DNA of 64,000 nucleotides from Xenopus tropicalis (lineage: Eukaryota; Chordata; Amphibia; Anura; Pipidae), in assembly GCF_000004195.4 (NCBI RefSeq), contig NC_030678.2:57505378-57569377 (forward strand), written 5' to 3'. Under the pieces are notes generated by a model. The model worked only from the letters and a program-made list of their open reading frames with translations, ran no database searches and was not told the origin of the DNA. Positions within the stretch are counted from its first letter, which is position 1. Each line of letters opens with the position of its first letter. The position numbers and the translations under genes were made by a program. Below are positions 10,459 to 20,342 of the stretch, piece by piece.

Positions 10459-11125
10459 TGTCACGGTCGGCACCCAATACCAGAACAAGTGCCAAGCACC
10501 CTGGTCTCGGCTCGTGCTTCACCAGTAGCGTGACCGCCTTTGGCTTTGGGAGGAGCCCTCAGCTACTCGGATGCCACCTGGACTTATACAAGAGGTGCAG
10601 AGCAGGAGTTCTGGCTAGCAATGGGGCATGACGGTAGAAAGTCTTAAGGCCAATGGTCACGGTACAGATAGGAGTAGGCAAATACGTGGTCAGACAGGCT
10701 GGGTCGAGGCGGGCAGATAACTAGGATCGTCAGGCAGGCAATGGGTCAAACCGGATAATCAAACAGAAGGATGAGGCGGAAACAGTAGTCAGGGACAGGC
10801 ACGGATCAGGATACAGAAATCAGAGTCGTCAAAGCCAGGCAGGGTCAAAACAGGAGCAACAGGACGCATAAAGCACAAAACAGGCACCAGGAGTAAAAAC
10901 CTATCACGGGCAATGAGTCAGATGCAAAGGGCCCTTTAAATAGTTTAAATTTCGCGCCTTTGCGCGCTGACGTCATGACGTCAGCGCGCATGCGCCTTTA
11001 AAAATGCGGAAGTGCGCGCACGCGCGCACTAAGAGGAGACCGGCACATTGGACGGACGGCGCGGCGGGCGTCCCCGCCGATGGAGGCGCAGCGGGCGTCC
11101 CCGCCGAGCCGGTAAGGCCCTTACC
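10459..11125 (-). repeat. Gypsy LTR, 667 bp (5' LTR of copy 1)
   Basis: It starts TGTCACGGTCGG on the plus strand and carries two 27-bp units (GCGGGCGTCCCCGCC core), which explains its 27-bp excess over 2992-3631. The CRE palindrome is at 10961-10990, with a TATTTAAA box and the primer-complementary segment at 10901-10911. The last base is C where A is expected, so the outermost end may be changed or clipped. Confidence 0.92.
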
Positions 11126-11400
11126 CTCCAATGAACGTATGTTTAAATGCAACAATCTAAAACTAACATTCAGACTGAAATTGTAGGATAAAGCCCTAAA
11201 AATAACAAATGGGCTGATGTTCTGAACATAAAATAATTGCCAGACAACAACTGTATGCATTGTAGCTCACCCAAGGATATCATCAAATACACAGTACATG
11301 CATAGATTTTGACAGACAGATCACCATGGTATGAAAATTATATATATGATAATTTGGAGCCCAAACATGGACCAAAAATTGTGATCATCAAACTTCTTCG
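11126..11400. other. Unique flank of the Gypsy element
   Basis: AT-rich sequence with no recognised gene or repeat partner. Confidence 0.45.
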
Positions 11401-11590
11401 GCAGTTATGGATTCACTGTGAATTTGTGCAAAAATTCACAGCAGAAGAATTTGTCACACAACAAAAAATTGTCATGTGCGTAAATTTTTGGACACACGTC
11501 ATTTTCGGCGGTTCACAAATTTTCCAACGCTTCACAATCAAAAATTTACGGCGATGCGAAACGGGACAGATTCGATCGTCTCTAACAATA
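11401..11590. repeat. Degenerate hAT-like MITE fragment
   Basis: Short phrases (AAAATTCACAGCAGAA, ACGGGACAGATTCG) resemble the repeat at 57100-57510 and the first bases of the window. The terminus is degraded (GATCGTCTCTA) and no target duplication was found. Confidence 0.45.
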
Positions 11591-11641
11591 ATTGGACAAA
11601 ATGTAGTTTCATAGGATTATATCAGTGTGTGTCACGCTTTA

Positions 11642-11837
11642 GGGCTGTGACCGACGGGGAGATTAGTCGCCGAAATCACCAAAGTTGCCTTGAGAAACTT
11701 CGGCGATTTCAGCGCCGCGTATGCCATCCCACTGGCGATTTACATTCTAGCCGGTGGGATGCCATTTCAGGAAGATTAGTCGCCCGCAACAAGGGAAATT
11801 TGTCGCGCGGCGACTAATCTCCCATCTGTCATAACCC
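11642..11837. repeat. GGGCTGTGAC MITE, complete (196 bp)
   Basis: The ends GGGCTGTGACC and GTCATAACCC are flanked by TTA at 11639-11641 and 11838-11840. Internal ends GGGGAGATTAGTCGCC and GGCGACTAATCTCCC are inverted. A 3-bp TWA duplication is what PIF/Harbinger elements make, so that superfamily is inferred. Related copies lie near 13052, 15541, 16879, 34270 and 60467. Confidence 0.75.
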
Positions 11838-11841
11838 TTAG

Positions 11842-13050
11842 GAATATGAGCAATATTTAAATAAATAAGATTAGAAGAAAGTAGTCTATGAACTGTGAAG
11901 CTGCAGAAGCAGATGTACAGGCAGAGCCAATAGAAAGTTCCAAAGAAGCCTGGAAGGCTTTTTTAGCAACTAGGGATATACTAGGTGACATTAGTACTCA
12001 TAGTAGAAGGCTGATCCAGGAACTGCACTGAATGTCATTTTGAGTAAAAGGACATTTTTCACTTCTAATGTGCATTAACAACTTTTTAAAAATGTAATTT
12101 TGAGTTTCCTTGTCATAGCATCATGTAGAAATAAAGGGACAAGGCTTGTGAAAACAACAGAGATATCTGGCACCCCCTTAATATTTTTACTGTATGTGGA
12201 TTTCTGTGTACACATTTCTGCAAAGCTTTCTGCCTTTATATTAATATTAGATCAAAGAATTGTGTTTTTTTCCTCTGATGATGAAATATAAATGCACTTG
12301 CTTGTCACTGATGGGGCCAGATGCAGAGCTGCAAATCCGGATTAATATGAATGCATTGTTCTTCATCGACATCACAATATGTGCCCACACTAGTTCTCAG
12401 ATCTCCAGAAATGAAACCCTCCAAGGATAAGATACTAGGCAAAATCGATTGTTATTCCCTATCCATTCTGCACATATGCCAGCAGGCTGATTGCAGTAGT
12501 TATGGCTGATATCTCCTAGGACTAAGATGCACATTGGTTTCTTTTCTCCTGTATCACTAGCAGCAATAAGAGAACACAACCAAATCTACTTTCTTTTCAT
12601 ATGATAAGGTCCTTTGAGATACAAGTGCGAGAGAGCAGTGATTTGATCTGCAGATTACATTCAGCTACTCAATCATGAGCCAAATGTAATTATACAGTTT
12701 GTGTTGTACTGGTAATGATAATTCTAACCCCAGTAGCTAGATATGGGTTGTCTACATTCTATTGGGATTTTTAGACCACAATGGGCAGTTGCCATTGTCT
12801 GACTTGAAATTTAGGAAGGTACAAAATAAAATCGGGAAGGCACCTCCGTATATATTTTAGCAGAATATAAGACAAACTGTCCAGTATGTCTAAACCTGGT
12901 CCAATAATGTTAAAGAGCTTCTTGTGTATCAGATACATTTACATGTGAAGCAGTAACTCAGCACTGCTTGTGACTTTGTTTAATATTTTTCTCATAAGGG
13001 TACCTTGAGTTATGTTCCTGTACACTGTTTCCAAAGCTTCATCTTGCTTT
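11842..13050. other. Unique sequence, no gene seen
   Basis: No coding signal or second copy was recognised. The part around 12240-12420 (GGATTAATATGAATGCATTG) has clustered homeodomain/POU-like words and is less repeat-like than its surroundings. Conservation cannot be judged from one sequence. Confidence 0.4.
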
Positions 13051-13051
13051 A

Positions 13052-13363
13052 GGGCAATAGCACACAAGGAGATTAGCCTCCCCTGGTTAAATCTCAGCTG
13101 ATACAGGCAACTAATCTCCCCAAAATGCCTTTCCACCAGCAATAAATTGAATCACTGGTGGAAAATCATGCAAAGCACTTCTCTAAAGTCATCCAACTTT
13201 ACCTATGCAGGAAGCTTTGGGTGACTTCAGAAAATGAAGCCTTGTGTATGGCTTCCCAGCTGTGATTCATTTTATTGCTGGTGGGAAGGCATTTTGGGGG
13301 TGTTAGTTGCTCGTGTTAGCCGAGATTTAACCACGGGTAACTAATTTCCTAGTGTGACATTTC
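13052..13363. repeat. Foldback member of the GGGCTGTGAC MITE family
   Basis: The arms 13066-13160 and about 13250-13350 are reverse complements at roughly 85% by eye (TGGTTAAATCTC against GAGATTTAACCA; CACCAGCAATAAA against TTTATTGCTGGTG). The left flank is TTA and the right flank TAA, so the target duplication is imperfect. It is non-coding. Confidence 0.7.
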
Positions 13364-15540
13364 TAAGCCTGTTCACTACAATCACATTTGATTTTCTGTT
13401 GTAAGGGTGTAAGTTGGTAAAATGTTGCCAAACACAGGTTGGAATATCAGACAATCATCCAGCAGAAAAATAAGCAAAAAATCTCACAAACTGGTTTATC
13501 AGATATTGTGCTATTTGGCAACCTGTGTGACAGCGCAGGACATCCCAGGAAAAGCTTTATCCCTGGTGGCAATGGTCGCCCAGACATGTGATTAGTGATT
13601 AGGCATTAGGATAAACTCACGACTGCATAATTAGTTGAAATGACCGTATCTCTGTGTATCAAAAATAACCCAGCCAAATGTGATCAGTTCTGCTCAGCAC
13701 ACCTTGACTGCATCTTCTCTGCATGGGGTATCCATCCCATCTGTGACTTGCTTTCATATTTATTTGATAAACTATAGTTTATCAAATACTATCAGTTTCC
13801 TAACTTTCATTTGTACAAAGGTGTATTTATCAAACTAAATATCATTTGGACATAATTTTTTTTGCCCAAAGCTTTTCCTCATATGTTTGCAATTTTGTGT
13901 ATGTGTCTTATGCATTAAAAATCTATCTGAGTATTGCTACTGCCCATGGTCAGGGTGAAGTCTGAATCCGATTAAGTAACTATCCATCACCCTTCTCAGC
14001 CTGCTCCCTTTCTTATTTGGAATACCCCCTACATTCCTTTACACATTTCTCCGTTATTATATTTATTTATCCTGGGTGTTGTATACTATGGTTTGTTTTC
14101 CTTCAACATACAATATTTAATATATGCCTTTTGAATTTTTAATACACATTTCAAATGAATTCATGTGAGTAAAACACATTTTTGTCTGCATTCTAATGTG
14201 CACAGCAGATTAACAACTTTATCAAAATGGCTGCAGGAACCATAGATATACTACAGTTATGGGGAAAATACATTTGTACCATTTAATGCTCATAAAGCAC
14301 AATAATATCATTGTTGTCAATAAACTACGTTTCTGTCATTGCTTATCACAGAGTTAAAATCATAAATAAATAGAACTTATAAAATCTTCATAACCCATAC
14401 AAATAATATTAGGGAGGAAATGTAAAACATTAGTGATTTGCCCTGTGTTACTCAAATATGTACTGATATAGATTATACAGTCTCGTTGTGTACTATTGTT
14501 ACTGTAAGCAGGTCTAGACTGGGATTCAAAATAAGCCCTGGCATTTCAAGTACAGGAAGCCCCAAACAGAACCCCACCAGCCCAATAAATAGCATGCCCC
14601 CCAACATTTAAAAGTCACATCTTTTTTGGCATTCAGTGCAGGAGATCAAAGGGAAATGAAAGACTTTTCAATAAGAATCTGGGACTGTGGGCTGAGCTGT
14701 TAAAACCGTGGTTGTCCCACGAAAATCAGGACTGTTGAGTGCACAGTGTTACAGCACATCCGCCACTCCGATCATGTTGACCAGTGCAGCTGCCCTGTAG
14801 ACGAACATAAGTGCAGAGTGTAGCACCATGATAGCACCATAAAGATCTTTTCATTAAATCACAAACAATGAAACAGGCTGCACCTCCAAATCCATAAAAC
14901 CTCTACTTTTATTCCAGGCTAATTAAAAACATTGTGCAATCATTATAATCCAGGGAAACATTGGCTGATGCATTTTGGACATTACAAGTCCTTAATCGTA
15001 GGTATATTTAATCATAGTACAGGGTTTAAATGATAAATGGTTTTAATCACGTTGTTTTTTAACCAGTCACACAAATGGCACAAACCCTGTATTGTTAAAA
15101 ACAATAAAAACAATCTATATCCCATCCATTATTTAACCCGCTAGGAATCCTAGTTTGTAGTGTGAAGAACCAGAAGACGTACCTACTTTTCAAAAACTTC
15201 CGGGGCATAGATGGGGGATGGTTTTTGCATTAGGGGGGTGATTTTACCATTTTTTTACAACAATCTTTTGCAAGTTCACACAAATATCTATGTTTCAAAA
15301 AGGCCACAGAGATGTAAATACATTCACTCTGTATGTGCATAATTTCTATAACGATAACAATTGAATACAGGGGTTTAACTTTCTGAGAAAGCAATGACTA
15401 TTGTGTAGCTGCAGAACCAATTTGGTATTTAAGTAAAAAAAAGTTATTAATGTTAAACTGCTGCTTGCCATAACTGTTCTAATGCTTGCTATATATACAT
15501 AACAGAGAGACTGTAAGCCCACACATGATATAAACATCCT
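13364..15540. other. Unique sequence with minor repeat scraps
   Basis: No gene was recognised. A short inverted word pair, TTGATAAACTATAGTTTATCAA, occurs near 13766-13787. The stretch 14510-14610 (CTAGACTGGGATTCAAAAT) resembles one end of a repeat that also occurs near 15995-16155. The rest looks single-copy within this window. Confidence 0.45.
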
Positions 15541-15732
15541 AGTGCAGTGACATTCACTGCATTGTCCCGAAGTCGCCCGAAGTTTCCTCTCAAGACAACT
15601 TTGGGCGACTTTGGGACATTGCAGCGACACGTATGCCATCCCACTGGCAATTTACATTCTAGCTGGTGGGATGGCATTGCAGGAAGATTAGCATTGTTGC
15701 AGGGCAACTAATCTCCCCATGTGCCAGTGCCC
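15541..15732. repeat. GGGCTGTGAC-family MITE, left end decayed
   Basis: The interior (GAAGTCGCCCGAAGTTTCCTC, GGCAATTTACATTC, AACTAATCTCCCC) matches the family. The right end is followed by TTA at 15733-15735, but the left terminus is not recognisable. Confidence 0.6.
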
Positions 15733-15972
15733 TTAATTTCACTATCTCCCTCTTTCCAATCTTAATCTCTCTACATACCTGCCATTCTCTATGTAGTCCC
15801 TCTTCTATTCCTATTCCATTCCTATTCCCAGCTCTTGTGCAAACCACTGCCAGGTTGCTAGATAAATTGCACCCTAGCAACCAGAAAGCTGCCGAAATAC
15901 CAAACTGGTAAATAATAGAAAGACCATTAAAAAAAAAGAATACCAATTACAAATTGTCTTAGAATATAAATG
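15733..15972. repeat. Fragment of the CCTAGCAACC-type repeat
   Basis: It shares CACCCTAGCAACCAGA and ACAAATTGTCTTAGAATAT with 33395-33682 and, more weakly, with 44774-45380. Its ends are not clear here. In those copies the flanks suggest a TTAA-type MITE. Confidence 0.5.
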
Positions 15973-15989
15973 TCTACAATATTGTAACA

Positions 15990-16165
15990 ATCATGCCCAG
16001 ACTGGCAATCTGTGGATTCTAGCAGATGCCAGAGGGGCTGCTGTAATTAGCCATAGACAGTCACTATTTAGTGTGTCTGTAGGAGGCTGCTTGAACTTCT
16101 GTTTATTTAATATGCCAGGGCTTATTATGAATTTCAGTCTGGAGCTGCCGTCAGTGCATTATTTA
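15990..16165. repeat. Short inverted-end repeat, family unknown
   Basis: The left end CCCAGACTGGCAAT and right end ATTTCAGTCTGG are loosely inverted, and AGGGGCTGCTG-like words recur elsewhere. Termini and target duplication were not resolved. Confidence 0.35.
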
Positions 16166-16305
16166 CTAATCTTGCTCCCATCCTAGGGAAAGGTGTAGTA
16201 AGGTGCCTGAAGAATGCAAACGCTCTGGATCTCATTTGCAAATGGCTCTAAGCACATAGTGCACAAACTCTATGTCCTGTTTTTTTCTGAGCCCATTAAC
16301 CCAAT

Positions 16306-16631
16306 ACAGGTATAGGATCTGTTATCCAGAATGCTTGGGACCTCAGGTTTTCCAGATATCTTTCCATAATTTGGATCTCCATAACTTAAGTCTGCTAAAA
16401 ATCATTTAAATATTGAATAAACCCAATAGGCTTTTTTTTGCCTCCAATAAGGATTACATATAACTAGTTGGGATCAAGTATACGGTACTGTTTTATAATT
16501 ACAGAGGAAAATGGAATCATTTTTAAAAATTTGAATTATTTGCTTATAATGGGGTCTATGGAAGATGGCCTTTCCATAATTCAGAACTTTCAGTATAGCA
16601 GGTTTCCGGGTAAGGGATCCCTTGCCTGTAA
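16306..16631. repeat. TACAGGTATAGGATC MITE, complete
   Basis: The inverted ends are TACAGGTATAGGATCTGTTA on the left and GATCCCTTGCCTGTA on the right. The interior (TTTGGATCTCCATA, AATAAACCCAATAGGC, TTGGGATCAAGTA) recurs at 27484-27670 (5' half only), 35163-35466 (opposite strand) and about 22165-22240 (scrap). The superfamily was not assigned. Confidence 0.75.
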
Positions 16632-16878
16632 CTGTAAAAAATTGCACGCACTGCTATAAACAAGTCAGAATATATGTTCAAAACTTGGGTCTGTTTGTAA
16701 ATAGCGCATCTCCTTGACACTTGCAGCACTATGGGTGTCACAAGGATGGGGTGTAGGCATCCAGTATATTTACATACTTTTTAATTGCAAGTGACATTTC
16801 AGGTGAAAATAAGAGTGCACACTGGAGCAATGTGCAAAAGGATAGACACAAGGAGATTTAGAGACAAGATTTAGTTAA

Positions 16879-16969
16879 GGGCTGTGACAGGCTAGAATGT
16901 AAATCGCCAGTGGGATAGCATTTTGGGGAGAGTAGTCACCCACCACAATCTCCCCGTCTGTCACAGCCC
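16879..16969. repeat. Minimal GGGCTGTGAC MITE (91 bp)
   Basis: GGGCTGTGACA and TGTCACAGCCC are perfect inverted ends, flanked by TAA at 16876-16878 and 16970-16972. It is the shortest complete member in the window and supports the 3-bp TWA target duplication. Confidence 0.8.
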
Positions 16970-17039
16970 TAAGTATTGCATTTTGACTCAGCTTTGTAAG
17001 CATTGCGATCCATTCTATTTGCTGAAATTTTGACACAAA

Positions 17040-17375
17040 CATTGGAGTCCAAGGGTGTTTTTTTTTTGCTGTGTTTGTAACTACACCAAATGCATTGAAG
17101 TCAATGGGCAGTTTTTTCTAAAGTTTTTCTCACACAGAATGCCTTGAAATCAATGGGAATTTATTCCTACTCCAAAAAACGTCAAAAAGTCAGTAGAAGA
17201 ATTTTCTTACTCTAAATGCATTAAAGTCAGTGGGACTTTGTTCTCACTCAAATGCATTGAAGTCAATAGTGATTCTTTTGCATTTTTTCTTGCGCAAATT
17301 GCATTGGAGTCAGTGGCTGTTTTTTCTCACACCACATGCACTGAAACCAGTGGGCTCTTTTTCCTGGGTGATTTC
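17040..17375. repeat. Degenerate minisatellite of GCATTGAAGTCAATGGG units
   Basis: Six or so diverged units of roughly 45-60 bp share AATGCATTGAAGTCAATGGG followed by a T-rich spacer ending in TTCTCAC. The same unit in reverse orientation appears at 57240-57420. It has no coding content. Confidence 0.7.
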
Positions 17376-17393
17376 TTTCAGCATGGATTAGAG

Positions 17394-17700
17394 CAGTGAT
17401 CCCCAACAAGTGGCTCATGCACAACATGTTGCTCCCCAACCCCTTGGATGTTGCCCCCAGTGGCTTCAAAACAGGTGCTCATTTTTGAATTTCTGGTAAG
17501 GAGGTAAGTTTTGGTTGTATAAAAACCAAGTATAATGCCAAACAGAGCCTTCTGTAGGCTGCCAGTCCACATAGGGGCTATTAAGTAGCCAATTATAGCT
17601 CTTACTGTCACCTCCAGGAACCTTTTTCATGCGTGTGTTGCTCCCCAACACTTTTTCCACTTGAATGTGGCTCACGGGTATAAAAGGTTGGGGATCCCTG
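17394..17700. mobile_element. hAT MITE, complete (307 bp)
   Basis: The ends CAGTGATCCCCAAC and GTTGGGGATCCCTG are inverted. A perfect 8-bp target duplication GATTAGAG flanks it (17386-17393 and 17701-17708). A second, 5'-truncated copy lies at 45089-45357. It encodes no transposase. Confidence 0.92.
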
Positions 17701-17708
17701 GATTAGAG

Positions 17709-19660
17709 CTATCTGAATGCCACAGGGTTAAGAAAGGGGAGCCTTGACAAGGCTAGGAAGGCAGCAATGCAGAAGGATGGAAAGGGCATACCTTAGGTTG
17801 CTAGGTTACCCCTAGCAACCTAATCACTCCCACTAGCCCTGGCAGGGATTTAGTTGTGCCTGGTAAGTAAGCATGGTCATGGTGAGTTATTGGGATAGTC
17901 ACAGCTGTTGGTTGGTGGAGGGAGTGGGCTACAATGCCCTTGCATAATTGAGTTACCTCCTTGGGTAATGGTCCCAGGAGGTAGGTGTTTGGAGTGACAT
18001 GTACCCTGCCCTCATCCACCTTAGTACAGTGCAACTTGGCGGCCGACATGGCAGGTGGTCCAAATTTCAGAGGTTTTACAAAGTCATACATAGCAGCATA
18101 GTGTCTCAATGCTTATCACTTGGGCTTTTGATGTGATGATGGTGGATGATTTTTTAACTTTAATTTGTGCAAGAGTAAAGACTAAAATTTAGTTACTCGT
18201 ACCTGCCACTATGGGTTTTCTGTGCACAAATTTATACATATACAGGAGGTACTTTTAATGTCCTGTGGTTAGTTTTTGAAAGGATTATTTATGATGCTGG
18301 GGTCCTGAGGTTTATTCTTACCTGGCCACTATATGATATGGCGCCTGTGTTGGTTTTTTTCTGGGTACTCTGTTTCCTCCCACATTCCAAAGGATATAAC
18401 CAGGTTAACTAATTAAATTAACCTTACTATATGGCAGTGTGGTATATCATACTAGCAAAACATTCATTGGTTTTAGTTGAAGTATGATATTGGTCACTTT
18501 AAAAATTACACCTTCAACTCCTCTAATTCAAAAGCACATATTTTCCTTACAAATTCCCTGTCAGCTCTCAGATACTTTATGTAATTATATATATTATTAC
18601 ATACAGAGTGTGTGTAAATATATATATATGTTGTTTGGTATAATACAATAATAATACAAATATAATACAGTACCAACATAGGTGTCCTGGGTCTGAGCCA
18701 CATGTTTGCAATAAAGGCTTTTTAATGCGTAAAGGTGCTGTACACGTCTGATATAGCTTATGATATAGCTTATTTTGCCATATAACAGGTATACTGTATG
18801 TCTAATTCTCACTGGATAAGTGACATTATTGATAACCTGTATAACCTTTATAAAGTAGATAATAGAATAAGTTTATTTCTTTGAATTAAGTTACACAACT
18901 ATAAATAATGTGTATACCTCAACAGAGAACATTGTATTACAGCTCTACCAAATATAAATTAATAATAAAAACATGAAGACGACTGTGGCTCTTTTTCCAA
19001 ACACCTTTTGCCTAAAGATTTTTTTTCCTGCACATTCCCTAAAGGGAAATAGCCTCTAAATATAAATGAGGTATATTCCCCCTTTAAGTCAGCCACTTGG
19101 AGAGCAAGTGAGAAAAGCACAGCAGAGACTGAATCTGAGGGGCTGTAAAAAGCGCAGAATGTATATTGTCCAATAAAACTGGCCTGTCAGCAGCCTTTTA
19201 GTTTATGAGGTTTGTATCCCGAAAGTATTAAAATAAGCAAAGTATGACATTGTGTAAGAAAGCCTTATACTAAGACAAAACAGCCGATACGGTGGCTAAA
19301 TTCACATGCTAAGATATTCCCAGTCAGCGCAAGATTACTCCTTCGCATTAACCTGTAACTGAAACTATTGTGTTTTTTTGTGGCAGAGACAGAAGAGTAA
19401 GATTTCAGAAGAAGGCGGGACAAAACCGATTTTCAGCTGTGCTTTGATTGGATCTTTTCGCTTGAGGCGTCTCCACTCAGAACTTAGCTCTCTAGACAGA
19501 CAGCAGTAAAATTGACCAATCAAGGCACAGATGTAGGCAGGGCTGGGGAGATTATTACAAGCTGAAGGCACTGCAGAAAAGAAGGGCAGCACTGAAATTG
19601 TTTTTTTTTTGTCCAGTTTCTTATTCATTTATTGAAATTTTTTTTACTTAGTCGTCAACT
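17709..19660. other. Unique sequence, no gene recognised
   Basis: The segment 17801-18109 is open on the minus strand for 102 codons but matches nothing I know. A phrase CTCTGTTTCCTCCCACATTC near 18368-18387 is typical of a widespread vertebrate repeat. A short AT microsatellite lies near 18585-18630. The stretch 19362-19620 shares some words with 41960-42130 in opposite orientation. Confidence 0.4.
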
Positions 19661-20342
19661 GAGGGTTGATTCAGTAAAGTGCGATAACGCATATCACATG
19701 CTTTTTTGCGTTAAAATTGACGCAAAAAAACGCGCGATTCGCTAAAGTATTATCACATGCATTTATTAGCGAGCAAGCGCATGCATTACTTTTACCGCAT
19801 TGTGTTAATTAGCGCGCAGAAATAATACTAGCGCATGATTCACAAACACTTAGACACACTAAATATCGCATTAGTCTATGCGAAAATTAACACCTACTTG
19901 GAGCAGGCGGTAATTATAGAAAAGTACAGTTCATGAGCTTTTGGCAACACAATATGGACTTTGCAGTGTGATTTATTCAAGTCTCTGTTGGCCCTAGAGT
20001 GATGCAGCCTCCAGTTTGCAGGGAAATGGTCATTTTTAAAAAAAAAAGTAGTTTTATGAACGTAATGGTGTGTATGGCTAATATGGCGTGCGATAAGTAG
20101 CGCATGTGCGTTAATTTGCGCGTGTGACAAGTAGCGCACTGCGTTAATTAGTGTGCGTTGTGTCAAATACTGCAGGAAAATAGTCTTCCCGACTTAAATA
20201 ACGCAAACAGCATCGCATCTAATTTAACACAAATATACTTTGTGAATCGTGCGTTAAGACGCAAAGAATTAGACGAAATAAAATTTTTAAGGCATGTTAT
20301 AAATAGGGCTCATTTTAAAACACTTTCGTGAATCAGCCCTCT
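19661..20342. repeat. MITE with GAGGGTTGATTCAGTAAAG ends
   Basis: The left end GAGGGTTGATTCAGTAAAGTG and right end CACTTTCGTGAATCAGCCCTC are inverted. The interior is rich in GCGTTAATT/AATTAACGC words in both orientations. No target duplication could be read and no protein is encoded. Confidence 0.65.

Larger units (their letters stand above)
2992..11125 (-). mobile_element. Gypsy chromovirus copy 1 (Tf1/sushi type), nested and broken
   Basis: Minus-strand order: 5' LTR (10459-11125), primer site (10448-10458), gag with a hAT MITE, protease, Tc1 insertion, reverse transcriptase, RNase H, integrase, chromodomain, polypurine tract (3632-3645), LTR (2992-3631), then an extra gag fragment. The two foreign insertions total 2529 bp, leaving about 5.6 kb of element, the same size as copy 2. 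No target duplication can be read, because the left side continues into gag and the right LTR ends in TTACC where TTACA is expected. Lesions are the two insertions and an in-frame TGA at 4813-4815. Confidence 0.93.

Noticed and set aside
2992..11125. Treating copy 1 as an endogenous retrovirus with an envelope gene
   Set aside because: Nothing lies between the chromodomain and the 3' LTR except the polypurine tract. There is no envelope-like frame, and the domain order is that of a chromovirus.
17801..18109. 102-codon open frame on the minus strand as a gene
   Set aside because: No recognised domain, no supporting context, and the length is within chance for this sequence.
18345..18395. Possible SINE at the CTCTGTTTCCTCCCACATTC phrase
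   Set aside because: The phrase is familiar from vertebrate repeats, but no promoter boxes, tail or target duplication could be found, so no SINE is called.
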